NCBI GenBank assembly: GCA_022736605.1
Contig: DZDB01000114.1
Location: 1-6,113 of the forward strand
Source of the DNA: Sideroxydans lithotrophicus
GTDB taxonomy: Bacteria > Pseudomonadota > Gammaproteobacteria > Burkholderiales > Sulfuriferulaceae
Length of the DNA: 6,113 bases
Direction of reading: 5' to 3'
A program made the position numbers and the translations under genes. Below the pieces are notes generated by a model. That model did not search any database and had not been told where the DNA came from. It saw only the letters and a program-made list of their open reading frames with translations. Positions 1-6,113 of the stretch are shown piece by piece (position 1 is the first letter of the stretch; the number at the start of each line of letters is the position of its first letter).

Positions 1-149
1 AAAACATACAAACCCGCTTTATCTGCTGCAGGTTGAGAAAAAGTCTTGAGTGCTGCATCTTGCTCCTTTGATGCCATAGGAACCGATGCACAACCCGACA
101 GTACGGAAAATGAAATAACAGCGCTTGTAATGAACAATTTTTTAAACAT
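1..149 (-). CDS. Putative lipoprotein, DUF2846-like, 5' part only
   Basis: The first 49 codons of a gene that runs off the left edge of the window. The product begins with a lipoprotein signal peptide: MFKK, a hydrophobic stretch, then the lipobox LSGC with the lipidated cysteine at residue 20. The mature part starts CASVPMASKEQDAALKTF and reaches LYV at the edge. An opening of this kind (GCASVPMAS, then a D-A-A segment and a K-A-x-L-Y-V strand) is what I recall from DUF2846 lipoproteins, whose function is unknown; this is recognition from memory on a short fragment. The start is supported by GAAGG (156-160) six bases upstream. Export and membrane anchoring are well supported; the role is not. 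The codons are AT-rich (TTT AAA AAA TTG TTC ATT), unlike the GC-rich upstream sugar-nucleotide genes. It could be co-transcribed with them across a 53-base gap or have its own promoter. Confidence 0.75.
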   Translation of the reverse strand, partial: MFKKLFITSAVISFSVLSGCASVPMASKEQDAALKTFSQPAADKAGLYV

Positions 150-202
150 GTAATACCTTCAGAATTTATTTTTAATTAAACAATTAACAGCAAACTACTT
201 TT
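150..202 (-). promoter_or_regulatory. AT-rich gap upstream of the lipoprotein gene, possible weak promoter
   Basis: This gap between the epimerase stop and the lipoprotein start is markedly AT-rich. It holds the lipoprotein ribosome site (GAAGG on the minus strand, 156-160). A poor promoter-like pair is TTGCTG (188-193) and AATAAA (165-170), 17 bases apart on the minus strand. I see no hairpin followed by a T-run, so there is no clear terminator for the epimerase gene. Promoter function is a guess based on composition. Confidence 0.2.
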
Positions 203-1243
<1,041 letters not shown>

Positions 1244-1244
1244 G

Positions 1245-2525
1245 CTACAAGCGCCACAGCACGTAACCGGCGGCTTGCACAGCGGCCGGGTCGTAGGCGG
1301 ATTTGACGTCGATGAACACGCCGCCAGCCTTGAGTTTGGCGGTCAGGTCGGCCAGTGGCTGCGTCAGGTATTCGTTATGCGCGACGGCGGCGACAATAGC
1401 GTCGACCTGTGGAATCGCGTCCCACGCGGTCAGGTCCACACCGTATTCATGTTTGGCTTCGGCGGCCTCGCCCAGCGGTTCGTGCACGATGACGTTGGCG
1501 CCGTAGCTTTGCAGTTCGCTGATGATGTCGATGACTTTGGAGTTGCGCAAATCGGGGCAGTTTTCCTTGAAGGTGAGGCCGAGCACGAGGATGTTGCGGC
1601 CTTTTACCGGGCTGCCGGTGTTGATCATGTGTTTCACCGTCTGCTCGGCGATGAACTTGCCCATGCCGTCGTTGATGCGCCGCCCGGCGAGGATCACTTC
1701 GGGGTGATAGCCGAGCATTTCCGCCTTGTGCGTCAGGTAATAGGGATCGACGCCGATGCAGTGACCACCCACCAGACCGGGGCGGAACGGCAGGAAATTC
1801 CACTTGGTACCGGCGGCTTTCAGCACTTCCAGCGTGTCGATGCCGATGCGGTCAAAGATGATCGCCAGCTCGTTCATCAGTGCGATGTTGAGATCGCGCT
1901 GGGTGTTTTCAATCACCTTGGCGGCTTCGGCCACCTTGATCGAGCTGGCGCGATGAACACCCGCCTTGATGACGGTTTCATACAACTGCGCGACATTTTC
2001 CAGCGTGGCGGCGTCGTCGCCTGACACCACTTTCAGAATGGTGGTGAGGGTGTGCTCCTTGTCGCCGGGGTTGATGCGCTCGGGCGAGTAGCCGATGTGG
2101 AAGTCCTGTTTCCATTTCAGGCCGGATTCGCGCTCCAGGATCGGCACGCAGACTTCTTCGGTGGCGCCGGGGTAGACGGTGGATTCATAAATCACCGTGA
2201 CGCCTTTTTTCATGTGGCGACCGACTGAAGTGCTGGAGCCGACCAGCGGCGAAAAATCCGGCTGGTGCGCTTCGCCCACCGGCGTGGGCACAGCGACAAT
2301 GATGTAATCAGCCTGTGCGAGCAGTGTTGGGTCGGTGGTGACCGTCAGGTTTTCGGCGGCTTTCAACGCTGCCGTCGAAACCTCGCCAGTTGGATCGCAA
2401 TAATTTTTATAGCTTTCGACCTTGCTGGTCGATAGATCGAAACCGATGGTTTTGATCGTTTTTCCGAATTCAACTGCCAATGGCAGCCCGACATAACCTA
2501 AACCCACAACTGCAACAACACTCAT
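1245..2525 (-). CDS. tviB: UDP-N-acetyl-hexosamine 6-dehydrogenase, TviB/WbpO type
   Basis: A 426-residue NAD-dependent nucleotide-sugar dehydrogenase, full length for the UDP-glucose/GDP-mannose dehydrogenase family. It oxidises C6 of UDP-GlcNAc (TviB) or UDP-GalNAc (WbpO) to the uronic acid in two steps. The Rossmann motif [16 protein letters not shown] is at 7-22, and VPTPVG at 79-84. [12 protein letters not shown] (113-124), [11 protein letters not shown] (145-155, Glu149) and [15 protein letters not shown] (197-211, Lys203 and Asn207) form the active site. The catalytic Cys256 sits in [14 protein letters not shown], and [15 protein letters not shown] (316-330) marks the C-terminal UDP-binding domain. 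The start is supported by GGGGAG (2533-2538) seven bases upstream. The gene is first in a two-gene unit with the epimerase, the same order as tviB-tviC of the Vi locus, which favours oxidation before epimerisation. That order argument is inference; WbpO is an equally acceptable name. Confidence 0.94.
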   Translation of the reverse strand: MSVVAVVGLGYVGLPLAVEFGKTIKTIGFDLSTSKVESYKNYCDPTGEVSTAALKAAENLTVTTDPTLLAQADYIIVAVPTPVGEAHQPDFSPLVGSSTSVGRHMKKGVTVIYESTVYPGATEEVCVPILERESGLKWKQDFHIGYSPERINPGDKEHTLTTILKVVSGDDAATLENVAQLYETVIKAGVHRASSIKVAEAAKVIENTQRDLNIALMNELAIIFDRIGIDTLEVLKAAGTKWNFLPFRPGLVGGHCIGVDPYYLTHKAEMLGYHPEVILAGRRINDGMGKFIAEQTVKHMINTGSPVKGRNILVLGLTFKENCPDLRNSKVIDIISELQSYGANVIVHEPLGEAAEAKHEYGVDLTAWDAIPQVDAIVAAVAHNEYLTQPLADLTAKLKAGGVFIDVKSAYDPAAVQAAGYVLWRL

Positions 2526-2546
2526 GCCCTGTCTCCCCGATTAGTC

Positions 2547-2568
2547 GTGCCTGAATTATTCAGTGCAC
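2547..2568. promoter_or_regulatory. Interrupted palindrome in the tviB leader, possible operator or hairpin
   Basis: Seen directly: GTGCCTGAAT (2547-2556), a central T, then ATTCAG (2558-2563), one extra T (2564) and GCAC (2565-2568). Ignoring the extra T, the arms are exact 10-base inverted repeats, and the core CTGAATTATTCAG (2551-2563) is a perfect palindrome. It ends eight bases before the tviB Shine-Dalgarno. As RNA on the minus strand it could fold into a nine-pair stem with one bulged A and a UAA loop. It may be a repressor site on DNA or a leader hairpin. It lacks a T-run, so it is not a standard terminator. Confidence 0.4.
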
Positions 2569-2579
2569 CCGATTATTCA
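2555..2579. repeat. Direct repeat of the half-site ATTATTCA
   Basis: The eight bases ATTATTCA occur at 2555-2562, inside the right arm of the palindrome, and again at 2572-2579. The offset is 17 bases. Together with the inverted copy in the left arm this gives three related half-sites in about 30 bases, an arrangement compatible with a dimeric regulator binding beside the tviB promoter. AT-rich octamers recur by chance, so the support is modest. Confidence 0.3.
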
Positions 2580-2600
2580 ATACGCAACGTGATTAGCGAA
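2572..2600 (-). promoter_or_regulatory. Candidate promoter for tviB-wbpP
   Basis: On the minus strand AATAAT (2572-2577) matches five of six bases of the -10 consensus. TTCGCT (2595-2600) lies 17 bases upstream and matches the -35 consensus at only three positions. Transcription would start near 2565, at the edge of the palindrome, giving a leader of about 40 bases. Another possible -10, TAGAAT (2615-2620), has no good -35. A promoter is needed somewhere here because the neighbouring gene is divergent, but the exact site is uncertain. Confidence 0.25.
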
Positions 2601-2652
2601 TTCTGTGCCAAAGCATTCTACTGAAATAGGCTGCGTACCGAAAGCGCCATGC

Positions 2653-2680
2653 TTTTCAAATCAGCCGCTTGTGGCATGAT
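2653..2680 (+). promoter_or_regulatory. Candidate promoter for the serine protease gene
   Basis: TTTTCA (2653-2658) and CATGAT (2675-2680) are spaced 16 bases apart, and each matches four of six consensus bases. Transcription would start around 2687, leaving about 22 bases of leader that contain the strong AGGAGG. If this is right, an apparent upstream ATG at 2649 would lie outside the transcript, which agrees with the start chosen at 2709. Confidence 0.25.
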
Positions 2681-2695
2681 GCAGATTAAAAGCAG

Positions 2696-2701
2696 AGGAG
2701 G
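2696..2701 (+). promoter_or_regulatory. Strong Shine-Dalgarno that fixes the protease start
   Basis: AGGAGG lies seven bases before the ATG at 2709. The in-frame ATG at 2649 has no such site and would place about 20 polar residues ahead of the signal peptide. The 2709 start is therefore preferred. Confidence 0.85.
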
Positions 2702-2708
2702 GTACACG

Positions 2709-3503
2709 ATGTTTATCACAGAAAAATGGCAGGTCTGGATGCGGGCGTGCGTATTAGGCATTGTTTTGTTGGGGGCATTGCCGAGCCAGGCTGAAACCAG
2801 CGCCTTGCCACAAACAATCCAGATGGTGAAACGCTCGGTTGTTGCGATTGGAACTTATGAATTGACGCGCGCGCCACGTGGCCAGTTTCGCGGCACCGGC
2901 TATGTGGTTGGTGATGGCTTGCACGTCGTGACCAATTATCACGTCACCCAGGCGCTGGTGGATTTTGAAAAACGCGAAACCCTCGGCGTGTTTGTCGGCG
3001 ATGGTGAAATATCCCAGTTCCGCCCGGCGCGCGTCGTGGCCAGCGATCCGACCCACGATGTGGTGCTGTTACGCATGGAGGGCACGCCGCTGCCTACTTT
3101 GAAAATCGGCGATTCCGGCAAGGTGGAAGAGGGGTGGCAGCTATATTTCACCGGTTATCCGATTGGCCCGGTGTTGGGTTTGTACCCCTCCACCATCCGC
3201 GCTGGCGTGGCGTCGATCAGTCCGATTGTGCGACCCGCAGCCAATGCCGGTGAACTCAATGCCAAAACACTGAAACGCATTGCCGCGCCCTATGACATCT
3301 TTCAGCTCGATGCCACGGCCTACCCCGGCAACAGCGGCAGTCCGCTGTATGACCCGCAGACGGGCGAGGTCTACGGCACGGTCAACAGCACGTTTGTCAA
3401 AAGCACCAAGGAAAGTGTGCTGAGTGATCCAAGCGGCATCAGTTATGCCATTCCCAGCCGCTACGTGCTGGCGCTGATGCAGCAGGCCGGGTTGCGCCAA
3501 TAA
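2709..3503 (+). CDS. Exported trypsin-like serine protease without PDZ domain
   Basis: A 264-residue protein with an N-terminal signal peptide: charged start, hydrophobic stretch CVLGIVLLGALPSQA at 14-28, likely cleaved after Ala28. The rest is one chymotrypsin-fold domain like the catalytic domain of DegP/HtrA proteins (family S1C-like). The triad is His78 in VVTNYHV, Asp117 in DPTHDVVLL and Ser209 in YPGNSGSP. GTGYVVGDG (62-70) is the usual strand before the histidine, and GISYAIPSRYV (243-253) matches the end of S1C domains. No PDZ domain follows, so the allosteric control typical of DegP is absent. The segment 155-197 before the serine is long and differs from DegP. It probably acts in the periplasm or is secreted; the substrate is unknown. 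It is divergent from the sugar-nucleotide genes and may share their regulatory region, which hints at but does not prove a role in envelope or polysaccharide processing. Confidence 0.88.
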   Translation: MFITEKWQVWMRACVLGIVLLGALPSQAETSALPQTIQMVKRSVVAIGTYELTRAPRGQFRGTGYVVGDGLHVVTNYHVTQALVDFEKRETLGVFVGDGEISQFRPARVVASDPTHDVVLLRMEGTPLPTLKIGDSGKVEEGWQLYFTGYPIGPVLGLYPSTIRAGVASISPIVRPAANAGELNAKTLKRIAAPYDIFQLDATAYPGNSGSPLYDPQTGEVYGTVNSTFVKSTKESVLSDPSGISYAIPSRYVLALMQQAGLRQ

Positions 3504-3504
3504 G

Positions 3505-4602
3505 CTACATCCAGTCAGCCAGGCTGAAGCCGATGCCGAGCGATTGCTGGTTGTGGTTGTAGTCGATGAGCGATTCGCCATAGCCGTTGAAATATTGCAG
3601 ATAAGCTTTCAGGCGACCCTGCAGCGGAAAGCTCCAGCTTAATTCAACCGCGCCCCGATTATTTTTGCTTTTGAGATTATTGCGCAGCAGCATGGAATAA
3701 GTGTTGCCTTGGTGATCGTAGGTTGCTTCGATATCCCCTCGCCCCAAGTAATCCTGAATGTCGGGGTTGTTATCCTGTGAGGCGCTCTCCGGGATGCGGT
3801 ACCAGGGGCGGATCATCAAGGCGAAATTGCCGCGTTCAAAACCAAACTGGGCATAAATCCGGTTCCAGCTGCGCGACAGCGCCACCGAACGGCCATTGGA
3901 CTCGTGCGCAATGCCAAGATTGATAAATCGCCCGGCTAGTCCGGCAATGTTGTAATTCGTGCGGTAAACCAGCATCGCTTCCGGAGAATAATCGGTCTCG
4001 CGGAACGGCGCCGAAGCGCCGTGGTTGTAGGCCTGCCAGAATGACGTCACGGTGTAGCCCAGCCATAGATCCAGATTGGGCGTGAGCAAGCCTTCCACGG
4101 CTTTGGCCTTGGCGCTGAACTGGATTTTTACCTCGACCGGATCCAGGCTCGCGCTGGGCTGGATCAGCCTGCCGCGAAATGGTGCATTGTTGGGGGAATC
4201 GCTGTATTTGGCGGGCAGCAGATAGGTCGGGCGGAACGGGCGGAACTGGAATGTCCCGTGTTTATCGGCGTCATCCAGCTCCCATTTGCGTGATAGTAGT
4301 GACACCGGGGGCAATGGTGCGGGAATCGCCGCAGTTGGCGACTGTGCAAGCGCAGCGGGTGCGGCTGCGGCTTGAGCAGCCTGAACTGCTGCGACTGCGG
4401 CAGGCGTCGGCGTGGTCGGTACCGGCGCTAGCTTGCCCGCCAGTTTGTCAAAGCACGCCAGCCGCTCGGCGTCGTTCTGGATCGCCGGACAGGTACCTAA
4501 ATCCGGCACGGCGGCTGATACACCTGTTACTGGCAACGCGCCCAGCAAACTTCCCCACAAGACAAAATTGCTCACTCCATGGTTGCGCCTGGGCTGCTTC
4601 AT
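3505..4602 (-). CDS. pldA: Outer-membrane phospholipase A (OMPLA)
   Basis: A 365-residue precursor of the outer-membrane beta-barrel enzyme that hydrolyses acyl chains of phospholipids in the outer leaflet and is active as a calcium-bound dimer. A signal peptide (about 1-30, ending VTGVSA) comes first. A cysteine pair follows (Cys38, Cys50 in TCPAIQNDAERLACFDK), then an Ala/Pro-rich linker (about 59-100), then the barrel. The catalytic triad is His233 and Ser235 in HESNGR plus Asn247 in SRSWNRIY, with the 14-residue His-Asn spacing of E. coli PldA (His142, Ser144, Asn156). The calcium residues also align: Ser197, Arg238 and Ser243. PFRETDYSPE (199-208) and GYGESLIDYNHNQ (340-352) are family signatures. 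The N-terminal extension is absent from E. coli PldA. The start is supported by AAGGA six bases upstream (4609-4613). It lies 14 bases after the persulfide dioxygenase gene, so the two are probably co-transcribed. Confidence 0.95.
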   Translation of the reverse strand: MKQPRRNHGVSNFVLWGSLLGALPVTGVSAAVPDLGTCPAIQNDAERLACFDKLAGKLAPVPTTPTPAAVAAVQAAQAAAAPAALAQSPTAAIPAPLPPVSLLSRKWELDDADKHGTFQFRPFRPTYLLPAKYSDSPNNAPFRGRLIQPSASLDPVEVKIQFSAKAKAVEGLLTPNLDLWLGYTVTSFWQAYNHGASAPFRETDYSPEAMLVYRTNYNIAGLAGRFINLGIAHESNGRSVALSRSWNRIYAQFGFERGNFALMIRPWYRIPESASQDNNPDIQDYLGRGDIEATYDHQGNTYSMLLRNNLKSKNNRGAVELSWSFPLQGRLKAYLQYFNGYGESLIDYNHNQQSLGIGFSLADWM

Positions 4603-4616
4603 TGTTTTTCCTTGTC

Positions 4617-5366
4617 TCAGCCCTGATGACTTTCCTGTATCTGTTCGCAGTAGGCCTGCAAGTCATCCGGCACGCCGGACGGGCACACGCCGCATTCACG
4701 GTTGCCGGGCACTGCATAGTCGATGAATTTTGGATACGCCAGTTTCAGATTGGCCATGATTTCCACAAACTCGGCCAGCGGCTTGTCGCCACCGAGACGT
4801 GGGTTGCGGGTTTTTTCCTGGCCGATGCTCGACACCCGCCGCCCCTGATAATCATGCGCAGGGTAGACCAGTGTGTCTTCGTTCAGCCGGAACAGCTTGT
4901 CGCGTACGCTGCGGTAGAGCGTCGGCGCATCGCCATTTTGAAAATCGGTGCGCCCGCAACCGTCGATCAGCAACGCGTCACCGGTCAGCACCCGCCCCGA
5001 CACCGCGTAAGCAAAATGGTTGTCGGTATGCCCCGGCGTATGAATCGGCAATAGTGTGACGCTGCCTAAATGAAACGGCTTGCTGTCTTCAAGCGCTTCG
5101 TCCGTACACGCCAGGTGATCCAGCGCCGGATGCGCAATGTGGCTGCCTGCCTCCTGTTTAAGCTTGCGCGCCGAAGTGATGTGGTCGGCGTGGATGTGCG
5201 TGTCTACCGTGTAGGCCAGCTTGAGACCGAGTGTGTTGAGCTCGGCCAGATCGCGTTGCCAGGTCGGCAATACCGGGTCGATGAGCAACGCCTGGCCGGT
5301 TTTTTCGCAGCCAATCAGATAGGTATAAGTGCTCGATACGGGTTCAAATAATTGCCTGAAAATCAT
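4617..5366 (-). CDS. Persulfide dioxygenase, ETHE1-type metallo-beta-lactamase fold
   Basis: A 249-residue cytoplasmic enzyme of the ETHE1/sulfur dioxygenase family, which oxidises glutathione persulfide to sulfite and glutathione with mononuclear iron. THIHADH (56-62) is the metal-fold signature. The iron ligands by alignment with human ETHE1 (His79, His135, Asp154) are His57, His113 in HTPGHT, and Asp130 in TGDALL. GCGRTDFQ (136-143, with Cys137 and Arg139) separates this family from glyoxalase II and lactonases. YPAHDYQGRRVSS (168-180) and TRNPRL (186-191) are also typical. Near the C-terminus a CGVC pair (Cys225, Cys228) appears where human ETHE1 has only the first cysteine. The likely role is sulfide detoxification or sulfur oxidation. 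It is 42 bases downstream of bioA and 14 bases upstream of pldA, all on the same strand. No rhodanese domain is fused and no sulfide:quinone reductase gene is visible here. Confidence 0.92.
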   Translation of the reverse strand: MIFRQLFEPVSSTYTYLIGCEKTGQALLIDPVLPTWQRDLAELNTLGLKLAYTVDTHIHADHITSARKLKQEAGSHIAHPALDHLACTDEALEDSKPFHLGSVTLLPIHTPGHTDNHFAYAVSGRVLTGDALLIDGCGRTDFQNGDAPTLYRSVRDKLFRLNEDTLVYPAHDYQGRRVSSIGQEKTRNPRLGGDKPLAEFVEIMANLKLAYPKFIDYAVPGNRECGVCPSGVPDDLQAYCEQIQESHQG

Positions 5367-5370
5367 GCGG

Positions 5371-5376
5371 CCTCCT
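5371..5376 (-). promoter_or_regulatory. Shine-Dalgarno of the persulfide dioxygenase gene
   Basis: A full AGGAGG on the minus strand sits only four bases before the ATG at 5366, closer than usual. It supports this start, which also gives the normal family N-terminus MIFRQLFEPVSSTYTYLI. The strong site suggests the gene is translated independently of bioA. Confidence 0.7.
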
Positions 5377-5408
5377 GATGAAAAAGCAATACTTCCGAAC
5401 CGGTATGA

Positions 5409-6113
5409 TTAGATTGCGTCCAGCAAGTTGCACAGCGTGGCCAGCAGTGCATCGATTTCCGCTTCGCCAATTACATAGGGCGGCATGACATAAACGGTGT
5501 TGCCAATTGGCCGCAGCAGCAGTGCCTGCGCCAGTGCTGCCTGATAAAAACGCCGCGCAAAACCAGTGCCTGTATCGCGCACTTCAAACGCCCAGATCAT
5601 GCCAGTATTGCGAAAATTCGTGACGCGTGGATGCGCGCGCAGGCTCGCAGCGGCTTGGTTGAAATAGGCAGTCTTGGCGCGGTTGCGGACAATCACGTCA
5701 TCGTCGGCAAAAATGTCCAGCGTCGCCAGCGCGGCGCGGCACGCCAGCGCATTGCCGGTATACGAATGCGAATGCAAAAAGCCACGCGCGCTGGCGTCGT
5801 CGTAAAACGCGCCATAAATGGTGTCGGTGGTCAGCACCGCTGACAGCGGCAGATAGCCACCGGTGATGCCTTTGGACAGGCAGATGAAATCCGCCGTGAT
5901 ACCCGCCTGCTCGCACGCGAACATCGTGCCGGTGCGGCCAAAACCGACGGCAATTTCATCGGCGATCAGGTGTACGCCGTAGTGGTCGCAGATTTCGCGT
6001 GCGCGCTGGAGATAGATTGGGTGGTACATACCCATGCCCGCCGCGCCCTGTACCAGCGGCTCGACAATCAGCGCGGCGGTGCGGGCGTGGTGTTTGTCGA
6101 GGTGGTTTTCCAG
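5409..6113 (-). CDS. bioA: Adenosylmethionine-8-amino-7-oxononanoate aminotransferase, 3' part
   Basis: The last 234 residues of the PLP-dependent aminotransferase that makes 7,8-diaminopelargonate from KAPA, using S-adenosylmethionine as amino donor, in biotin synthesis. The gene runs off the right edge; family members are usually around 430 residues, so roughly half is missing. An in-frame ATG at 6035 is internal: 26 further codons continue to the edge with conserved text (ALIVEPLVQGAAGMGMYHP). LIADEIAVGFGRTGTMFACE carries the PLP-ring aspartate, and CLSKGITGGYLPLSAVLTT carries the Schiff-base lysine 29 residues later, the spacing of Asp245 and Lys274 in E. coli BioA. DEIAxGFGRTG favours BioA over other class III aminotransferases. 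LHSHSYTGNALACRAAL and RPIGNTVYVMPPYV are also conserved. No other biotin gene lies downstream; upstream neighbours are outside the window. Confidence 0.95.
   Translation of the reverse strand: MENHLDKHHARTAALIVEPLVQGAAGMGMYHPIYLQRAREICDHYGVHLIADEIAVGFGRTGTMFACEQAGITADFICLSKGITGGYLPLSAVLTTDTIYGAFYDDASARGFLHSHSYTGNALACRAALATLDIFADDDVIVRNRAKTAYFNQAAASLRAHPRVTNFRNTGMIWAFEVRDTGTGFARRFYQAALAQALLLRPIGNTVYVMPPYVIGEAEIDALLATLCNLLDAI

Noticed and set aside
2649..2708. Upstream in-frame ATG giving a 20-residue longer protease
   Set aside because: There is no ribosome site before it, and the extension would push the signal peptide inside the chain. The ATG at 2709 has AGGAGG at good spacing.
3515..3527. 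Palindrome TCAGCCAGGCTGA as a bidirectional terminator
   Set aside because: Only about five base pairs can form with a three-base loop, and neither strand has a following T-run. It also encodes the last residues of PldA.
4179..5054. Plus-strand open frame of 291 codons spanning the pldA/dioxygenase junction
   Set aside because: It is long, but it runs antisense to two genes with intact catalytic motifs, shows no domain I recognise and has no Shine-Dalgarno. Treated as chance.
5383..5408. Possible terminator between bioA and the dioxygenase gene (minus-strand hairpin followed by TTTTT)
   Set aside because: A T-run is present, but the stem is weak: three GC pairs plus three AT pairs separated by a bulge. 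It is insufficient to call a terminator.
6033..6035. ATG at 6035 as the start of a short aminotransferase
   Set aside because: The frame stays open and conserved for 26 more codons to the window edge, so this methionine is internal to bioA.

Overview
The window reads as a chromosomal stretch from a Gram-negative proteobacterium. An outer-membrane phospholipase A, a lipobox lipoprotein and a DegP-like secreted protease all require an outer membrane and periplasm. The protein types suggest a betaproteobacterium, but that is inference from memory of homologues and was not searched. Genes are closely packed. No tRNA, rRNA, IS element, CRISPR array or phage gene is visible. The only gaps of any size are an AT-rich 53-base gap (150-202) and a 183-base divergent intergenic region (2526-2708).

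Left block, minus strand (1-2525): a nucleotide-sugar dehydrogenase of the TviB/WbpO type (1245-2525) is followed one base later by a C4 epimerase of the WbpP/TviC type (203-1243). Together they convert UDP-GlcNAc to UDP-GalNAcA, a building block for acidic surface polysaccharide (Vi antigen, O-antigen or capsule types). Downstream is the 5' part of a small lipoprotein gene (1-149), probably of the DUF2846 family, with visibly more AT-rich codons.

Middle (2526-3503): a divergent regulatory region with a 22-base interrupted palindrome and a repeated half-site lies between the sugar-nucleotide genes and a plus-strand gene for an exported trypsin-like serine protease without a PDZ domain. That gene starts at 2709, behind a strong AGGAGG.

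Right block, minus strand (3505-6113): transcription order is bioA (3' part, biotin synthesis), an ETHE1-type persulfide dioxygenase (sulfide/persulfide oxidation), and pldA (outer-membrane phospholipase A). The gaps are 42 and 14 bases, so the last two genes at least are probably co-transcribed. pldA ends one base from the end of the convergent protease gene.

The coding regions are mostly well-known families with intact catalytic residues. I see no convincing new system. The items most worth a second look are the palindrome in the tviB leader, the persulfide dioxygenase/pldA pairing, the N-terminal cysteine module of PldA, and the terminator-free convergent junction.
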